24,146 bases of DNA from an uncultured Oscillospiraceae bacterium (GTDB lineage: Bacteria > Bacillota > Clostridia > Oscillospirales > Oscillospiraceae), in assembly GCA_934589145.1 (NCBI GenBank), contig CAKTNW010000031.1, positions 1 through 24,146 on the forward strand, in the 5' to 3' direction. This document shows positions 1 to 8,068 of the stretch, piece after piece. The notes below the pieces were generated by a model. That model was not told the origin of the DNA. It saw only the letters and a list, made by a program, of their open reading frames with translations, and did no database searches. Position 1 is the stretch's first letter; each line of letters begins with the position of its first letter. The position numbers and the translations under genes are program-made.

Positions 1-19
1 ATTCAAGGAGGAACACACC

Positions 20-1240
<1,221 letters not shown>

Positions 1241-1254
1241 GAAATGAAATTTCC

Positions 1255-1290
1255 TTCATAATGAGGGCGGTAAACCGCCCTCATTATGAA
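1255..1290 (+). other. Intercistronic hairpin between argG and argH
   Basis: A perfect 16-bp stem (1255-1270 with 1275-1290) closes a TAAA loop in the short gap between argG and argH. The 3' side is followed by A-rich sequence, not a T-run, so it does not look like an intrinsic terminator for plus-strand transcription. An mRNA-stabilising or processing stem, or a partial attenuator, fits better. The function is inferred. Confidence 0.6.
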
Positions 1291-1316
1291 AAATTTCCAC
1301 CGAAAGGAGAACCACC

Positions 1317-2711
1317 ATGGCAAAGCTCTGGGCCGGACGGGCCGAAAAGGAAACGGCGCAGATCGCGGACGACTTCAACTCGTCCCTGCACTTCGACTGC
1401 CGCATGTACCGCCAGGATATCACCGGCTCCATGGCTCACGCCGCCATGCTGGCCCACTGCGGCATCCTTACCGAGGAGGAGGCCCAGACGCTGATCTTCG
1501 GTCTGGCCGGGATCATGGCCGATCTGGACGAGGGAAAGCTTTCCTTCGACCCCAGCGCCGAGGATATCCACATGTTCGTGGAGCAGGTGCTGACGGAGCG
1601 GCTGGGCGACGTGGGCAAGAAGCTCCACACCGCACGATCCCGAAACGATCAGGTGGCGCTGGATCTGCGGCTGTACCTGCGACAGGAGATCGCAGCCATC
1701 CGCACGCTGGTGCTGGGACTGCTGGAGGCCGTCACCGAGAAGGCGGAGCAGTACAAGACCGCCATCATGCCCGGCTACACCCATCTGCAGCGGGCCCAGC
1801 CCATCACCTTCGGCCACCATCTCATGGCCTACGCCATGATGCTGCAGCGGGATATCGGCCGCCTGGACGACACCGCCAAGCGCATGGACGTGTCCCCCAT
1901 CGGGTGCTGCGCCCTGGCGGGCACCACCTTCCCCATCGACCGGGAATATGAGGCGGCGCAGCTGGGCTTCTCCCAGATCGCGCTGAACAGTCTGGACGGC
2001 GTGTCCGACCGTGACTTCTGCGTGGAGCTGCTGGCGGCCTGTGCGGCGCTGATGATGCACCTGAGCCGCTTCTCCGAGGAGCTGATCCTGTGGAGCAGTT
2101 GGGAATTCCACTTCGTGGAGCTGGACGACGGCTTTACCACCGGCTCGTCCATCATGCCCCAGAAGAAGAACCCGGACATGGCGGAGCTGTGCCGCGGCAA
2201 GACCGGCCGCGTGTACGGCGACCTGATGGCCCTGCTGACCACGCTGAAGGGCCTGCCCCTGGCCTACAACAAGGACATGCAGGAGGACAAGGAGGCCGTG
2301 TTCGACGCGGTGGACACCGTGAAGATGTGTCTGCAGGTGTTCACCCCCATGATCGCCACCATGAAGCCCTGTACCGACACCATGTACAAGGCAGCACAGA
2401 AGGGCTTCATCAACGCCACCGATCTGGCGGACTATCTCACCAAGAAGGGTTTGCCCTTCCGCACCGCCTATAAGATCTCCGGTGAGCTGGTGGCCTGGTG
2501 CATCCATCACGACACCGTGCTGGAAGCCCTGCCGCTGGATACCCTGAAGCAGTACAGCGATGTGTTCGACGACGACGTATACCCGGCCATCGCGCTGGAG
2601 AACTGCGTGGCAAGACGAACCTCGCCGGGCGGCCCCGCCTCCGTGGAGGCGCAGATCGCCGCCATAAAGACATACCTTTCCCAACAAAAGACTGATGAAA
2701 AAGGAGAATAA
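1317..2711 (+). CDS. argH: Argininosuccinate lyase
   Basis: This enzyme splits argininosuccinate into arginine and fumarate, the final step of arginine synthesis. It belongs to the fumarase/aspartase superfamily. The 464-residue length is typical. TARSRNDQ is at residues 105-112 and the superfamily signature GSSIMPQKKNP at 276-286, which contains the mobile catalytic loop. The ATG follows GAAAGGAG at a normal distance. The gene ends only two bases before the next start, and the ribosome-binding site of that solute-binding protein (AAAAAGGAG, about 2698-2706) lies inside the argH 3' end. This suggests translation of the importer lipoprotein is coupled to argH. Confidence 0.98.
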   Translation: MAKLWAGRAEKETAQIADDFNSSLHFDCRMYRQDITGSMAHAAMLAHCGILTEEEAQTLIFGLAGIMADLDEGKLSFDPSAEDIHMFVEQVLTERLGDVGKKLHTARSRNDQVALDLRLYLRQEIAAIRTLVLGLLEAVTEKAEQYKTAIMPGYTHLQRAQPITFGHHLMAYAMMLQRDIGRLDDTAKRMDVSPIGCCALAGTTFPIDREYEAAQLGFSQIALNSLDGVSDRDFCVELLAACAALMMHLSRFSEELILWSSWEFHFVELDDGFTTGSSIMPQKKNPDMAELCRGKTGRVYGDLMALLTTLKGLPLAYNKDMQEDKEAVFDAVDTVKMCLQVFTPMIATMKPCTDTMYKAAQKGFINATDLADYLTKKGLPFRTAYKISGELVAWCIHHDTVLEALPLDTLKQYSDVFDDDVYPAIALENCVARRTSPGGPASVEAQIAAIKTYLSQQKTDEKGE

Positions 2712-2713
2712 CG

Positions 2714-3496
2714 ATGAAAAAGTTTACCGCTTTTGCGCTGGCGCTGGTTATGGCGCTGGGCCTGCTGGCCGGCTGCGGCAGCAGCAATTCCGACAACAAC
2801 AGCACCCCCGCCGGTGACGACGCCTCCGACGCCGCCAAGACCAAGCTGGTGGTAGCCACCAGCCCCGACTTCCCCCCCTTCGAGTCCCTGGAGGGCGGCG
2901 AGGTGGTGGGTATCGAGGTGGATATCCTGAATAAGATCGCCGAGAAGATGGGCATGGAGCTGGACATCCAGCAGATGGACTTTGACTCCGTCATCCCCGG
3001 TGTCCAGGCCGGTAAGTTCGATGTGGGCATGTCCGGCATCACCGTTACCGACAAGAGAAAAGAGAACGTGGACTTCTCCAGCGTGTACTTCATGGCCGCC
3101 CAGGCCATCGTGGTGGCCGATGGCAGCAGCATCACCGGCAAGGCTGACCTGGAGGGCAAGAAGGTGTCCGTCCAGACCGGCACCACCGCCGAGGAGTACT
3201 GCATGGCCAACGGCTATGAGGTGCTGGCCTTCACCGCCAACAACGACGCCGCCGCGGCCCTGACCTCCGGCAAGGTGGACGCCTGGGTCGTGGACAACGA
3301 GGTGGCCCTGGCCATGGCGCCGGAGCTGGGCCTGACCGTCCTGGACGAGGCCATGACCTCCGAGCCCTACGCCTTCGCCCTGCAGAAGGGCAGCGACCTG
3401 CTGGCCCCCTTCAATGAGGCCCTGGACGCCCTGCTGGCGGACGGCACCGTGGAGCAGATCTTCCAGCAGTACGGCGTGACGTACATCGCACCCTGA
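2714..3496 (+). CDS. Amino-acid ABC transporter substrate-binding lipoprotein (family 3)
   Basis: This is the ligand-capturing lipoprotein of a polar amino-acid ABC importer, anchored outside the membrane. The signal peptide (residues 1-20) ends in a lipobox LAGC with Cys21 as the lipidated residue. A Ser/Asn/Asp-rich tether follows, then a family-3 solute-binding fold. Family features include GIEVDILNKIAEKMG and the stretch GKFDVGMSGITVTDKRKENV. The 260-residue length is normal. Its place directly after argGH, with argF downstream, suggests arginine, ornithine, citrulline or a similar ligand, but specificity cannot be read from sequence. The cognate permease is about 600 bp away beyond a repeat array, and no ATPase gene is in the window. 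Confidence 0.93.
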   Translation: MKKFTAFALALVMALGLLAGCGSSNSDNNSTPAGDDASDAAKTKLVVATSPDFPPFESLEGGEVVGIEVDILNKIAEKMGMELDIQQMDFDSVIPGVQAGKFDVGMSGITVTDKRKENVDFSSVYFMAAQAIVVADGSSITGKADLEGKKVSVQTGTTAEEYCMANGYEVLAFTANNDAAAALTSGKVDAWVVDNEVALAMAPELGLTVLDEAMTSEPYAFALQKGSDLLAPFNEALDALLADGTVEQIFQQYGVTYIAP

Positions 3497-3612
3497 ATGT
3501 GAAAATTTTCTGTACCGTGCGGCGGGATGTGGTCATCCCGCCCTACGGTGCGGTATGGGTAAACGTTTCGTAGGGCGGCATGACCACATGCCGCCGACGA
3601 TGACCACCGTTT

Positions 3613-3678
3613 CGTAGGGGCGGGGTGAACGCGGTGGAGCGAAGCGAAACGAGCACCCTTGGGGTGCCCCGCCCCACG
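3613..3678 (+). repeat. Long palindromic element, copy 1 (variant arms)
   Basis: This 66-base element starts CGTAGGGGCGGGGTG and ends in the complementary GCCCCGCCCC. Its interior contains GTGGAGCGAAGCG and an ACCCTTGGGGT hairpin. The same interior recurs at 3921-3985 and 7184-7247 with different outer arms, so core and arms appear to vary independently. Confidence 0.75.
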
Positions 3679-3706
3679 ATGAACGCAATTAGCGACGATA
3701 GAACGT

Positions 3707-3781
3707 CGTAGGGGCGACCCTCGCGGTCGCCCGAAACGATATTGCCGCGCCGCGCGGGCGACCGCAAGGGTCGCCCCTACG
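3707..3781. repeat. Inverted pair of 26-base palindromic elements
   Basis: The element at 3707-3732 (CGTAGGGGCGACC at its left edge) and the element at 3756-3781 are reverse complements at 25 of 26 positions, with 23 bases between them. Each can also fold alone through GGGCGACC/GGTCGCCC arms. In RNA the pair could form one long hairpin. Confidence 0.8.
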
Positions 3782-3920
3782 GGTGGGCACAAGAAACCGT
3801 CGCGTGATCGGCGGCGGGGTGAAGTCACCCCGCCCTACGCAGCGGCCACCGATAGCATTTTGTAGGGGGCGATGCCCACATCGCCCCGCCGGTTTACCAG
3901 GAATGCCATCGTGATATGTT

Positions 3921-3985
3921 CGGGCCGATGCACCCCAAGGGTACTTGTTCCGCTTCGCTCCACTGCGTGGGCATCGGCCCCTACG
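3921..3985 (-). repeat. Long palindromic element, copy 2
   Basis: This 65-base element is read on the minus strand as CGTAGGGGCCGATG, then the core GTGGAGCGAAGCGGAAC, then CATCGGCCCG. It is nearly identical, in opposite orientation, to the element at 7184-7247. I count three substitutions and one single-base length difference by eye. Confidence 0.85.
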
Positions 3986-4095
3986 GAATCGTTACAAGAA
4001 CCCCAAAAACCAACGCTTAAATACCCTCAATTCTGCGCGAATTGTCCCACGCCGACGGGCGGGGCATGATATGATACTTCTAAGGAGCCGCCGCT

Positions 4096-4824
4096 ATGAA
4101 TATTTTTACCGCCATCGGCCAATTCTTTACCAACTGGGGCGCCAAGCTGGCCTCCACATTTTTAGAGGATGACCGCTATATGATGCTGGTGGACGGCCTG
4201 CGCAACACCGCCATCATCACCCTGGGCGCCCTGTGCATCGGCATCGTCATCGGCGCGCTGGTGGCCATCATCAAATACTGCGGCGAGGGAAGCCGCGCCA
4301 TGAAGCCCCTGTGCGTGCTGTGCGACATCTACACCACTGTCATCCGCGGCATCCCCGTGGTGGTGCTGCTGCTGATCTTCTACTTCGTCATCATGAAGTC
4401 CGCCAGCGGCGTCAGCGGAGGCATCACCGTGGGCATCGTCACCTTCGGCATCAACTCCGGCGCGTATATGGCCGAGCTGATGCGCAGCGGCATCGGCGCG
4501 GTGGACGCGGGCCAGATGGAGGCGGGCCGGTCTCTGGGCCTGTCCCGGATCCAGACCACCATCCACGTGATCCTGCCCCAGGCCATGAAGAACATCCTGC
4601 CCGCCATCGGCAACGAGATGATCGCCCTTTTGAAGGAGACCGCCGTGGCCGGTTATGTGGCCGTGCAGGATCTGACCAGAGCCGGCAACCTGATCCGCAA
4701 CAACACCTTCGACGCATTCAACCCCTTGATCGTGGTGGCGCTGACGTACCTCATCATCGTGGTGGCGCTGACGCGGCTGCTGGCGGTGCTGGAGAAGCGG
4801 CTGCACAAGGGCGACCGGCATTGA
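4096..4824 (+). CDS. Amino-acid ABC transporter permease (HisM/GlnP type)
   Basis: This is the membrane-spanning subunit of a polar amino-acid importer. The 242-residue protein has several hydrophobic segments (for example around residues 33-55 and 75-98). The EAA loop that contacts the ATPase begins at residue 142 ([14 protein letters not shown]), and [17 protein letters not shown] follows, as is typical of the HisM/ArtQ/GlnP family. AAGGAG sits eight bases before the ATG. It probably works with the lipoprotein at 2714-3496. In most clostridial operons the ATPase gene follows the permease, but here argF begins 32 bases downstream, so the ATPase must be encoded elsewhere or shared. Confidence 0.93.
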   Translation: MNIFTAIGQFFTNWGAKLASTFLEDDRYMMLVDGLRNTAIITLGALCIGIVIGALVAIIKYCGEGSRAMKPLCVLCDIYTTVIRGIPVVVLLLIFYFVIMKSASGVSGGITVGIVTFGINSGAYMAELMRSGIGAVDAGQMEAGRSLGLSRIQTTIHVILPQAMKNILPAIGNEMIALLKETAVAGYVAVQDLTRAGNLIRNNTFDAFNPLIVVALTYLIIVVALTRLLAVLEKRLHKGDRH

Positions 4825-4856
4825 CGCCCTATCTCACATTTGGAAGGAGTATTCGT

Positions 4857-5849
4857 ATGACCAGTCTGAAAAACAAGGATTTTCTGAAGCTGCTGGACTT
4901 CACCCCCGAGGAGATCAGCTATCTGCTGGAGCTGGCGACTGACCTGAAGGCCAAGAAGAAGGCCGGTATCCCCCACGCCCTGTGCCAGGGCAAGAACATC
5001 GCCCTGATCTTTGAAAAGACCAGCACCCGTACCCGCTGCGCCTTCGAGGTGGCGGGCCACGACCTGGGCATGGGCGTCACCTATCTGGATCCCACCGGCT
5101 CCCAGATCGGCAAGAAGGAGAGCATCGCCGACACCGCCCGCGTCCTCAGCCGCATGTTTGACGGCATCGAGTACCGGGGCTTCGGCCAGAGCATCGTGGA
5201 GGAGCTGGCCCAGTACGCCGACGTTCCCGTGTGGAACGGCCTGACCAACGAATTCCATCCCACCCAGATCCTGGCGGACTTCCTGACCATTCAGGAGCAC
5301 TGCGGCGGACTGAAGGGCAAGAAGCTGGTGTACATGGGCGACGCCCGGTACAACATGGGCAACTCCCTGATGGTGGGCTGCGCCAAGATGGGCATGCACT
5401 TTGTGGCCTGCGCGCCGGAGAAGTACTTCCCCGACCAGGCGCTGATCGCCGAATGCCAGGCCATCGCCCTGGAGACCGGCGCCACGCTGTCCTTTATCAC
5501 CGATCCCGCCAAGGCTGTCCAGAACGCCGACGTGATCTATACCGATGTGTGGGTCTCTATGGGTGAGCCTGTGGAGGTCTGGAAGGAGCGCATCGCTGAC
5601 CTGGCCCCCTATCAGGTGAACGCCCAGCTCATGGCACAGGCCGGTGACAAGGCCGTGTTCATGCACTGCCTGCCCGCCTTCCACGACCACAAGACCACCG
5701 TGGGCAAGGAGATGGGCGAGGCCTTCGGCCGCGACGCCATGGAGGTCACCGACGAGGTGTTTGAGAGCCCCCAGTCCATCGTCTTTGACGAGGCGGAGAA
5801 CCGTATGCACACCATCAAGGCGGTCATGGCCGCCACCCTGGCCGGCTGA
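4857..5849 (+). CDS. argF: Ornithine carbamoyltransferase
   Basis: This enzyme transfers the carbamoyl group to ornithine to give citrulline, the substrate of ArgG. The 330-residue length is typical. The carbamoyl-phosphate loop STRTR is at residues 56-60 and the ornithine-side HCLP motif at 270-273. The reading frame stays open far upstream within the permease gene, but the ATG at 4857 is chosen because GGAAGGAG lies just before it and the family N-terminus ([16 protein letters not shown]) starts there. With argG and argH it completes ornithine-to-arginine conversion. A catabolic (arcB-like) role cannot be ruled out from sequence, but the argGH context favours synthesis. Confidence 0.96.
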   Translation: MTSLKNKDFLKLLDFTPEEISYLLELATDLKAKKKAGIPHALCQGKNIALIFEKTSTRTRCAFEVAGHDLGMGVTYLDPTGSQIGKKESIADTARVLSRMFDGIEYRGFGQSIVEELAQYADVPVWNGLTNEFHPTQILADFLTIQEHCGGLKGKKLVYMGDARYNMGNSLMVGCAKMGMHFVACAPEKYFPDQALIAECQAIALETGATLSFITDPAKAVQNADVIYTDVWVSMGEPVEVWKERIADLAPYQVNAQLMAQAGDKAVFMHCLPAFHDHKTTVGKEMGEAFGRDAMEVTDEVFESPQSIVFDEAENRMHTIKAVMAATLAG

Positions 5850-5892
5850 TCCGGCCCTGAATCAGCTCTCTTCTTTCATTTCCTTTCGCTGA

Positions 5893-5923
5893 AAGCCGCA
5901 GGCGCTGCACGCGCCCGCGGCTT
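5893..5923 (+). other. Hairpin downstream of argF
   Basis: A 13-bp stem with one A-C mismatch (5893-5905 with 5911-5923) closes a TGCAC loop. No T-run follows it, so it is at best an auxiliary pause or processing stem ahead of the clear terminator at 5951. Confidence 0.4.
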
Positions 5924-5950
5924 CGGCCCGCTTATGGGGATGACTGCGGA

Positions 5951-5986
5951 AAAAGCACCTGCTTTCGTAAGAAAGCAGGTGCTTTT
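5951..5986. terminator. Bidirectional intrinsic terminator (argF / M42 peptidase)
   Basis: A perfect 16-bp stem (5951-5966 with 5971-5986) has a GTAA loop, begins with AAAA and ends in a T-run. It lies between the convergent argF and the minus-strand peptidase and can end transcription from both sides. Confidence 0.93.
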
Positions 5987-5995
5987 TTATACGGA

Positions 5996-7036
5996 TCATT
6001 CCCCGGTGAGATAGCACAGCAGCAGCGCCATGGTGGCCTTCAGGCCGTCCCAGTGGGTGCGCTCCATGCCGTGGGAGGCGTGGACGCCGGGGCCGATCAG
6101 CGCGGCCTTCATGCCGCCGCCGGCCCGCCAGGCCGCCCCCGCGTCGGAGCCGTAGTGGGGATAGACGTCGGCGGCGTAGTCGATGCCGTGGGCCTTGGCG
6201 TAGCCCATCAGCCGGGAGGTCATCTCGTAGTCGTAGGGCCCGGCGCTGTCCTTCACGCAGATGGACACCTGCTGCTCGGTGCAGGTCAGGTCGCCGCCGA
6301 TGCAGCCCATGTCCACAGCCAGCAGCTCGGAAAGCGATGCGGGGATGTCGGCGCCGCCGTGGCCCACCTCCTCATACACGGTGAGATAGAACTCCGTGTC
6401 GTACCGGGGCACGATGCCGTTGTCCCGCATGATCTTCAGCGCCGTCAGCAGGCAGGCGGCGGAGCCCTTGTCGTCGATAAACCGGGACTTGAGATAGCCG
6501 CTGTCCGTCACGGTGGTCTTGGTGTCGATGCAGATGTAGTCGCCCACCGCGATGCCCAGCGCCGTCACGTCGTCCCTGCTGCGGACAGGCTCGTCGACGC
6601 GGACGTACATGTTCTGCTCGTCCCGGGGCCGGGAGTCCGCGTCGTCATACACATGGACGGAGGGGGACAGGGACAGGATGGTGCCGGTGTACACCCGGCC
6701 GTCCCGGGTGTGGATGCGGCAGTATTCGCCGTCCAGGGTGTGCAGCAGCGGGCCGCCGATGCGGGTGAACAGCAGCTCGCCCTTCTCCGTGATGGCCCGG
6801 CACATAAGGCCCAGGGTGTCGATATGGGCGCAGACGCCCACGGTTCTGCTGTGATCCCGTCCGGGGACGGTGATGGCCAGGTTGCCCTTGTTGATCCGGC
6901 GGGCGGCATAGCCCTGGGCCTCCGCCAGCTCCTTGCACAGTGTCACCACATCGGCGGTGAAGCCGCTGGGGGAATCCACGGCGAAAAGCCGTTTTGCCGT
7001 GTCCATCAGCTCCTGGCGATATTGCTCCATGTTCAT
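5996..7036 (-). CDS. M42-family glutamyl/deblocking aminopeptidase
   Basis: This is a cytosolic di-metal aminopeptidase of family M42 (FrvX/PepA type), usually forming large tetrahedral complexes that trim peptides. The 346-residue length fits. Metal-site residues are visible in order: His71 and Asp73 (AHIDTLG), Asp189 (FIDDKG), Glu222/Glu223 (YEEVGHGG), Asp242 (VDMG) and His322 (ASHGMERTH). The start at 7036 (MNMEQYRQ) is chosen because AAGGAGGAAC precedes it; the frame runs further upstream only through repeat-derived sequence. The promoter is near 7100-7128. Together with the M29 enzyme nearby it suggests peptide salvage. Its exact specificity is unknown. Confidence 0.93.
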   Translation of the reverse strand: MNMEQYRQELMDTAKRLFAVDSPSGFTADVVTLCKELAEAQGYAARRINKGNLAITVPGRDHSRTVGVCAHIDTLGLMCRAITEKGELLFTRIGGPLLHTLDGEYCRIHTRDGRVYTGTILSLSPSVHVYDDADSRPRDEQNMYVRVDEPVRSRDDVTALGIAVGDYICIDTKTTVTDSGYLKSRFIDDKGSAACLLTALKIMRDNGIVPRYDTEFYLTVYEEVGHGGADIPASLSELLAVDMGCIGGDLTCTEQQVSICVKDSAGPYDYEMTSRLMGYAKAHGIDYAADVYPHYGSDAGAAWRAGGGMKAALIGPGVHASHGMERTHWDGLKATMALLLCYLTGE

Positions 7037-7099
7037 GGGGAGTTCCTCCTTTTGCGCCGGAGCGGCAGGGAAGAGGCCCGCCGCCCGCTGTTTTGCCCC

Positions 7100-7128
7100 A
7101 TTATACCATATCCCGCCCCCGTTGAAAA
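7100..7128 (-). promoter_or_regulatory. Promoter of the M42 aminopeptidase gene
   Basis: On the minus strand, TTTTCA (7123-7128) and TATAAT (7100-7105) are separated by 17 bases, about 65 bases before the start codon. The -10 is perfect and the -35 is weak. Confidence 0.7.
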
Positions 7129-7183
7129 GCGCCGCGCGGAGAATTTTGCCGCAGCGGGATGCGAAGCGGGTACGATACCGGTT

Positions 7184-7247
7184 CGTAGGGGCCGATGCCC
7201 ACGCAGTGGAGCGAAGCGGAACAAATACCCTGGGGTACATCGGCCCG
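7184..7247 (+). repeat. Long palindromic element, copy 3
   Basis: This 64-base element, CGTAGGGGCCGATG ... CATCGGCCCG with core GTGGAGCGAAGCGGAAC, is the inverted near-copy of 3921-3985. The two copies bracket the permease, argF and the M42 gene. Confidence 0.85.
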
Positions 7248-7542
7248 CATGGTGTACGCTGGCATTTTCGATCATCGAACGGGGCGTCGAGGACGCCGCC
7301 CCCTACACACGGTCGCAAGAACCACCGCGTGATCCGCGGCGGCATGAGGTCATGCCGCCCTACGGAATTCTCTTGGCACCTGTGCGTAGGGCGGGGTGAC
7401 CACACCCCGCCGCACTGGATATGCACCGGGTTCGATAACCGTTCCGTAGGGGCCGGCGTCCTCGACGGCCCGCACGACGCGAGATGGTACCATCAAAGAC
7501 AAAATGGATGCTACGGCGGCATAGCCGCCGAGAACGGGGCTA

Positions 7543-7565
7543 AAAACATGCCACCGGCATGTTTT
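7543..7565. terminator. Possible small terminator hairpin
   Basis: AAAACATGCC and GGCATGTTTT form a perfect 10-bp stem around an ACC loop, with A and T runs at the two ends. It lies at the end of the repeat array with no gene directly before it on either strand, so it may insulate the regulator promoter or be a remnant. Confidence 0.45.
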
Positions 7566-7619
7566 CTTAACGCCCCGACCCCGCCCTACGAAACGAGCGC
7601 CACCTCCTTCCCATCTCCC

Positions 7620-7668
7620 TGTTGACAATGTAAACAACACATGCTATACTGTGTTTACAACGTAAACA
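7620..7668 (+). promoter_or_regulatory. Promoter with two BlaI-type operator dyads
   Basis: TTGACA (7622-7627) and TATACT (7645-7650) are spaced by 17 bases. Two similar dyads overlap it. TGTTGAC-AAT-GTAAACA (7620-7636, one mismatch) covers the -35. TGTTTAC-AAC-GTAAACA (7652-7668, perfect) covers the predicted transcription start. Their centres are 32 bp apart, about three helical turns, as expected if a dimeric repressor binds both on one DNA face. Binding by the downstream BlaI-like protein is inferred. Confidence 0.85.
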
Positions 7669-7681
7669 GGAGGTGACGCCC

Positions 7682-8068
7682 ATGTCCCAAACGGGAACCA
7701 GCTTTACGCCCACCGAGTGGCGGCTGATGGAATGTCTGTGGCAGAACGAGACCTGCACCGGGCGGCAGGCGGTGGATCATATGGCGCAGAACGCCGGATG
7801 GAGCCGCAGCACCACGCTGACCATGCTGCGGCGTATGACGGAGAAGGGCGCCATCGACTGCCGCACCCAAGACGGCGTCAACGTCTACCGGGCCCTGACG
7901 CCCCGTGACAGCGCCGTGCGCCAGGAGACCGAGGCGTTTCTCGATCGGGTCTATCACGGCAGCCTGGGCCTGTTTCTCAGTGCCATGACCGAGAAGCAGC
8001 AGCTCACCCAGCAGGAGATCGACCAGCTGCACGCCATCCTGCGCAAGGCCGAGGAGGTGGAGCCATGA
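7682..8068 (+). CDS. BlaI/MecI/CopY-family transcriptional repressor
   Basis: This 128-residue protein has the BlaI architecture. A winged helix-turn-helix spans about residues 8-75, with recognition region WSRSTTLTMLRRMTEKG at 40-56, followed by a C-terminal helical dimerisation part. The segment around SLGLFLSAM (94-102) corresponds roughly to the region cut in BlaI/MecI during induction. A GTG start nine bases upstream is possible, but the ATG at 7682 sits eight bases after AGGAGG and is preferred. It overlaps the peptidase gene by 4 bp (ATGA), as in blaI-blaR1 pairs. Two operator-like dyads in its promoter indicate autoregulation. The inducing signal is not evident. Confidence 0.93.
   Translation: MSQTGTSFTPTEWRLMECLWQNETCTGRQAVDHMAQNAGWSRSTTLTMLRRMTEKGAIDCRTQDGVNVYRALTPRDSAVRQETEAFLDRVYHGSLGLFLSAMTEKQQLTQQEIDQLHAILRKAEEVEP

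Larger units (their letters stand above)
3521..3985. repeat. Palindromic repeat array 1 (CGTAGGG-type elements)
   Basis: The roughly 600-base gap between lipoprotein and permease has no credible gene. It holds at least eight GC-rich palindromes, each with CGTAGGG (or its complement CCCTACG) at one edge. They lie near 3521-3547, 3570-3597, 3613-3678, 3707-3732, 3756-3781, 3814-3839, 3861-3890 and 3921-3985. Stem arms differ between units (for example GGCGGGATG, GGCGGCATG, GGGCGACC), whereas the edge motif stays constant. Short frames across the array translate only to repeated low-complexity peptides and were not called genes. Downstream, 3986-4080 is ordinary AT-richer sequence leading to the permease ribosome-binding site. 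Confidence 0.85.
7184..7590. repeat. Palindromic repeat array 2 (CGTAGGG-type elements)
   Basis: The gap between the M42 gene and the BlaI-type regulator carries a second cluster of the same palindromes. Units lie near 7184-7247, 7280-7306, 7338-7365, 7385-7412 and 7445-7475, with a truncated unit ending CCGCCCTACG at 7590. Arms include GGGGCGTC/GACGCCGCCCC, GGCGGCATG/CATGCCGCC and GCGGGGTG/CACCCCGC; the last two also occur in array 1. I found no credible gene in this interval. Confidence 0.85.

Noticed and set aside
3521..3985. CRISPR array
   Set aside because: Units are palindromes of different length and arm sequence with irregular spacing; there are no uniform direct repeats with unique spacers and no cas genes.
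4042..4075. Promoter for the permease gene
   Set aside because: TATGAT at 4070-4075 resembles a -10 box, but the only plausible -35 (TTGTCC at 4042) is 22 bases away, too far for a confident call.
3367..4172. Small genes within the repeat arrays (also 7033-7640)
   Set aside because: Their products are translations of the palindromes (for example VPLRSTAWASAP recurring in unrelated places), with no consistent start signals.
4233..4856. N-terminal extension of argF into the permease gene
   Set aside because: The extension is the permease in another frame; the ATG at 4857 has a good ribosome-binding site and begins the conserved family sequence.
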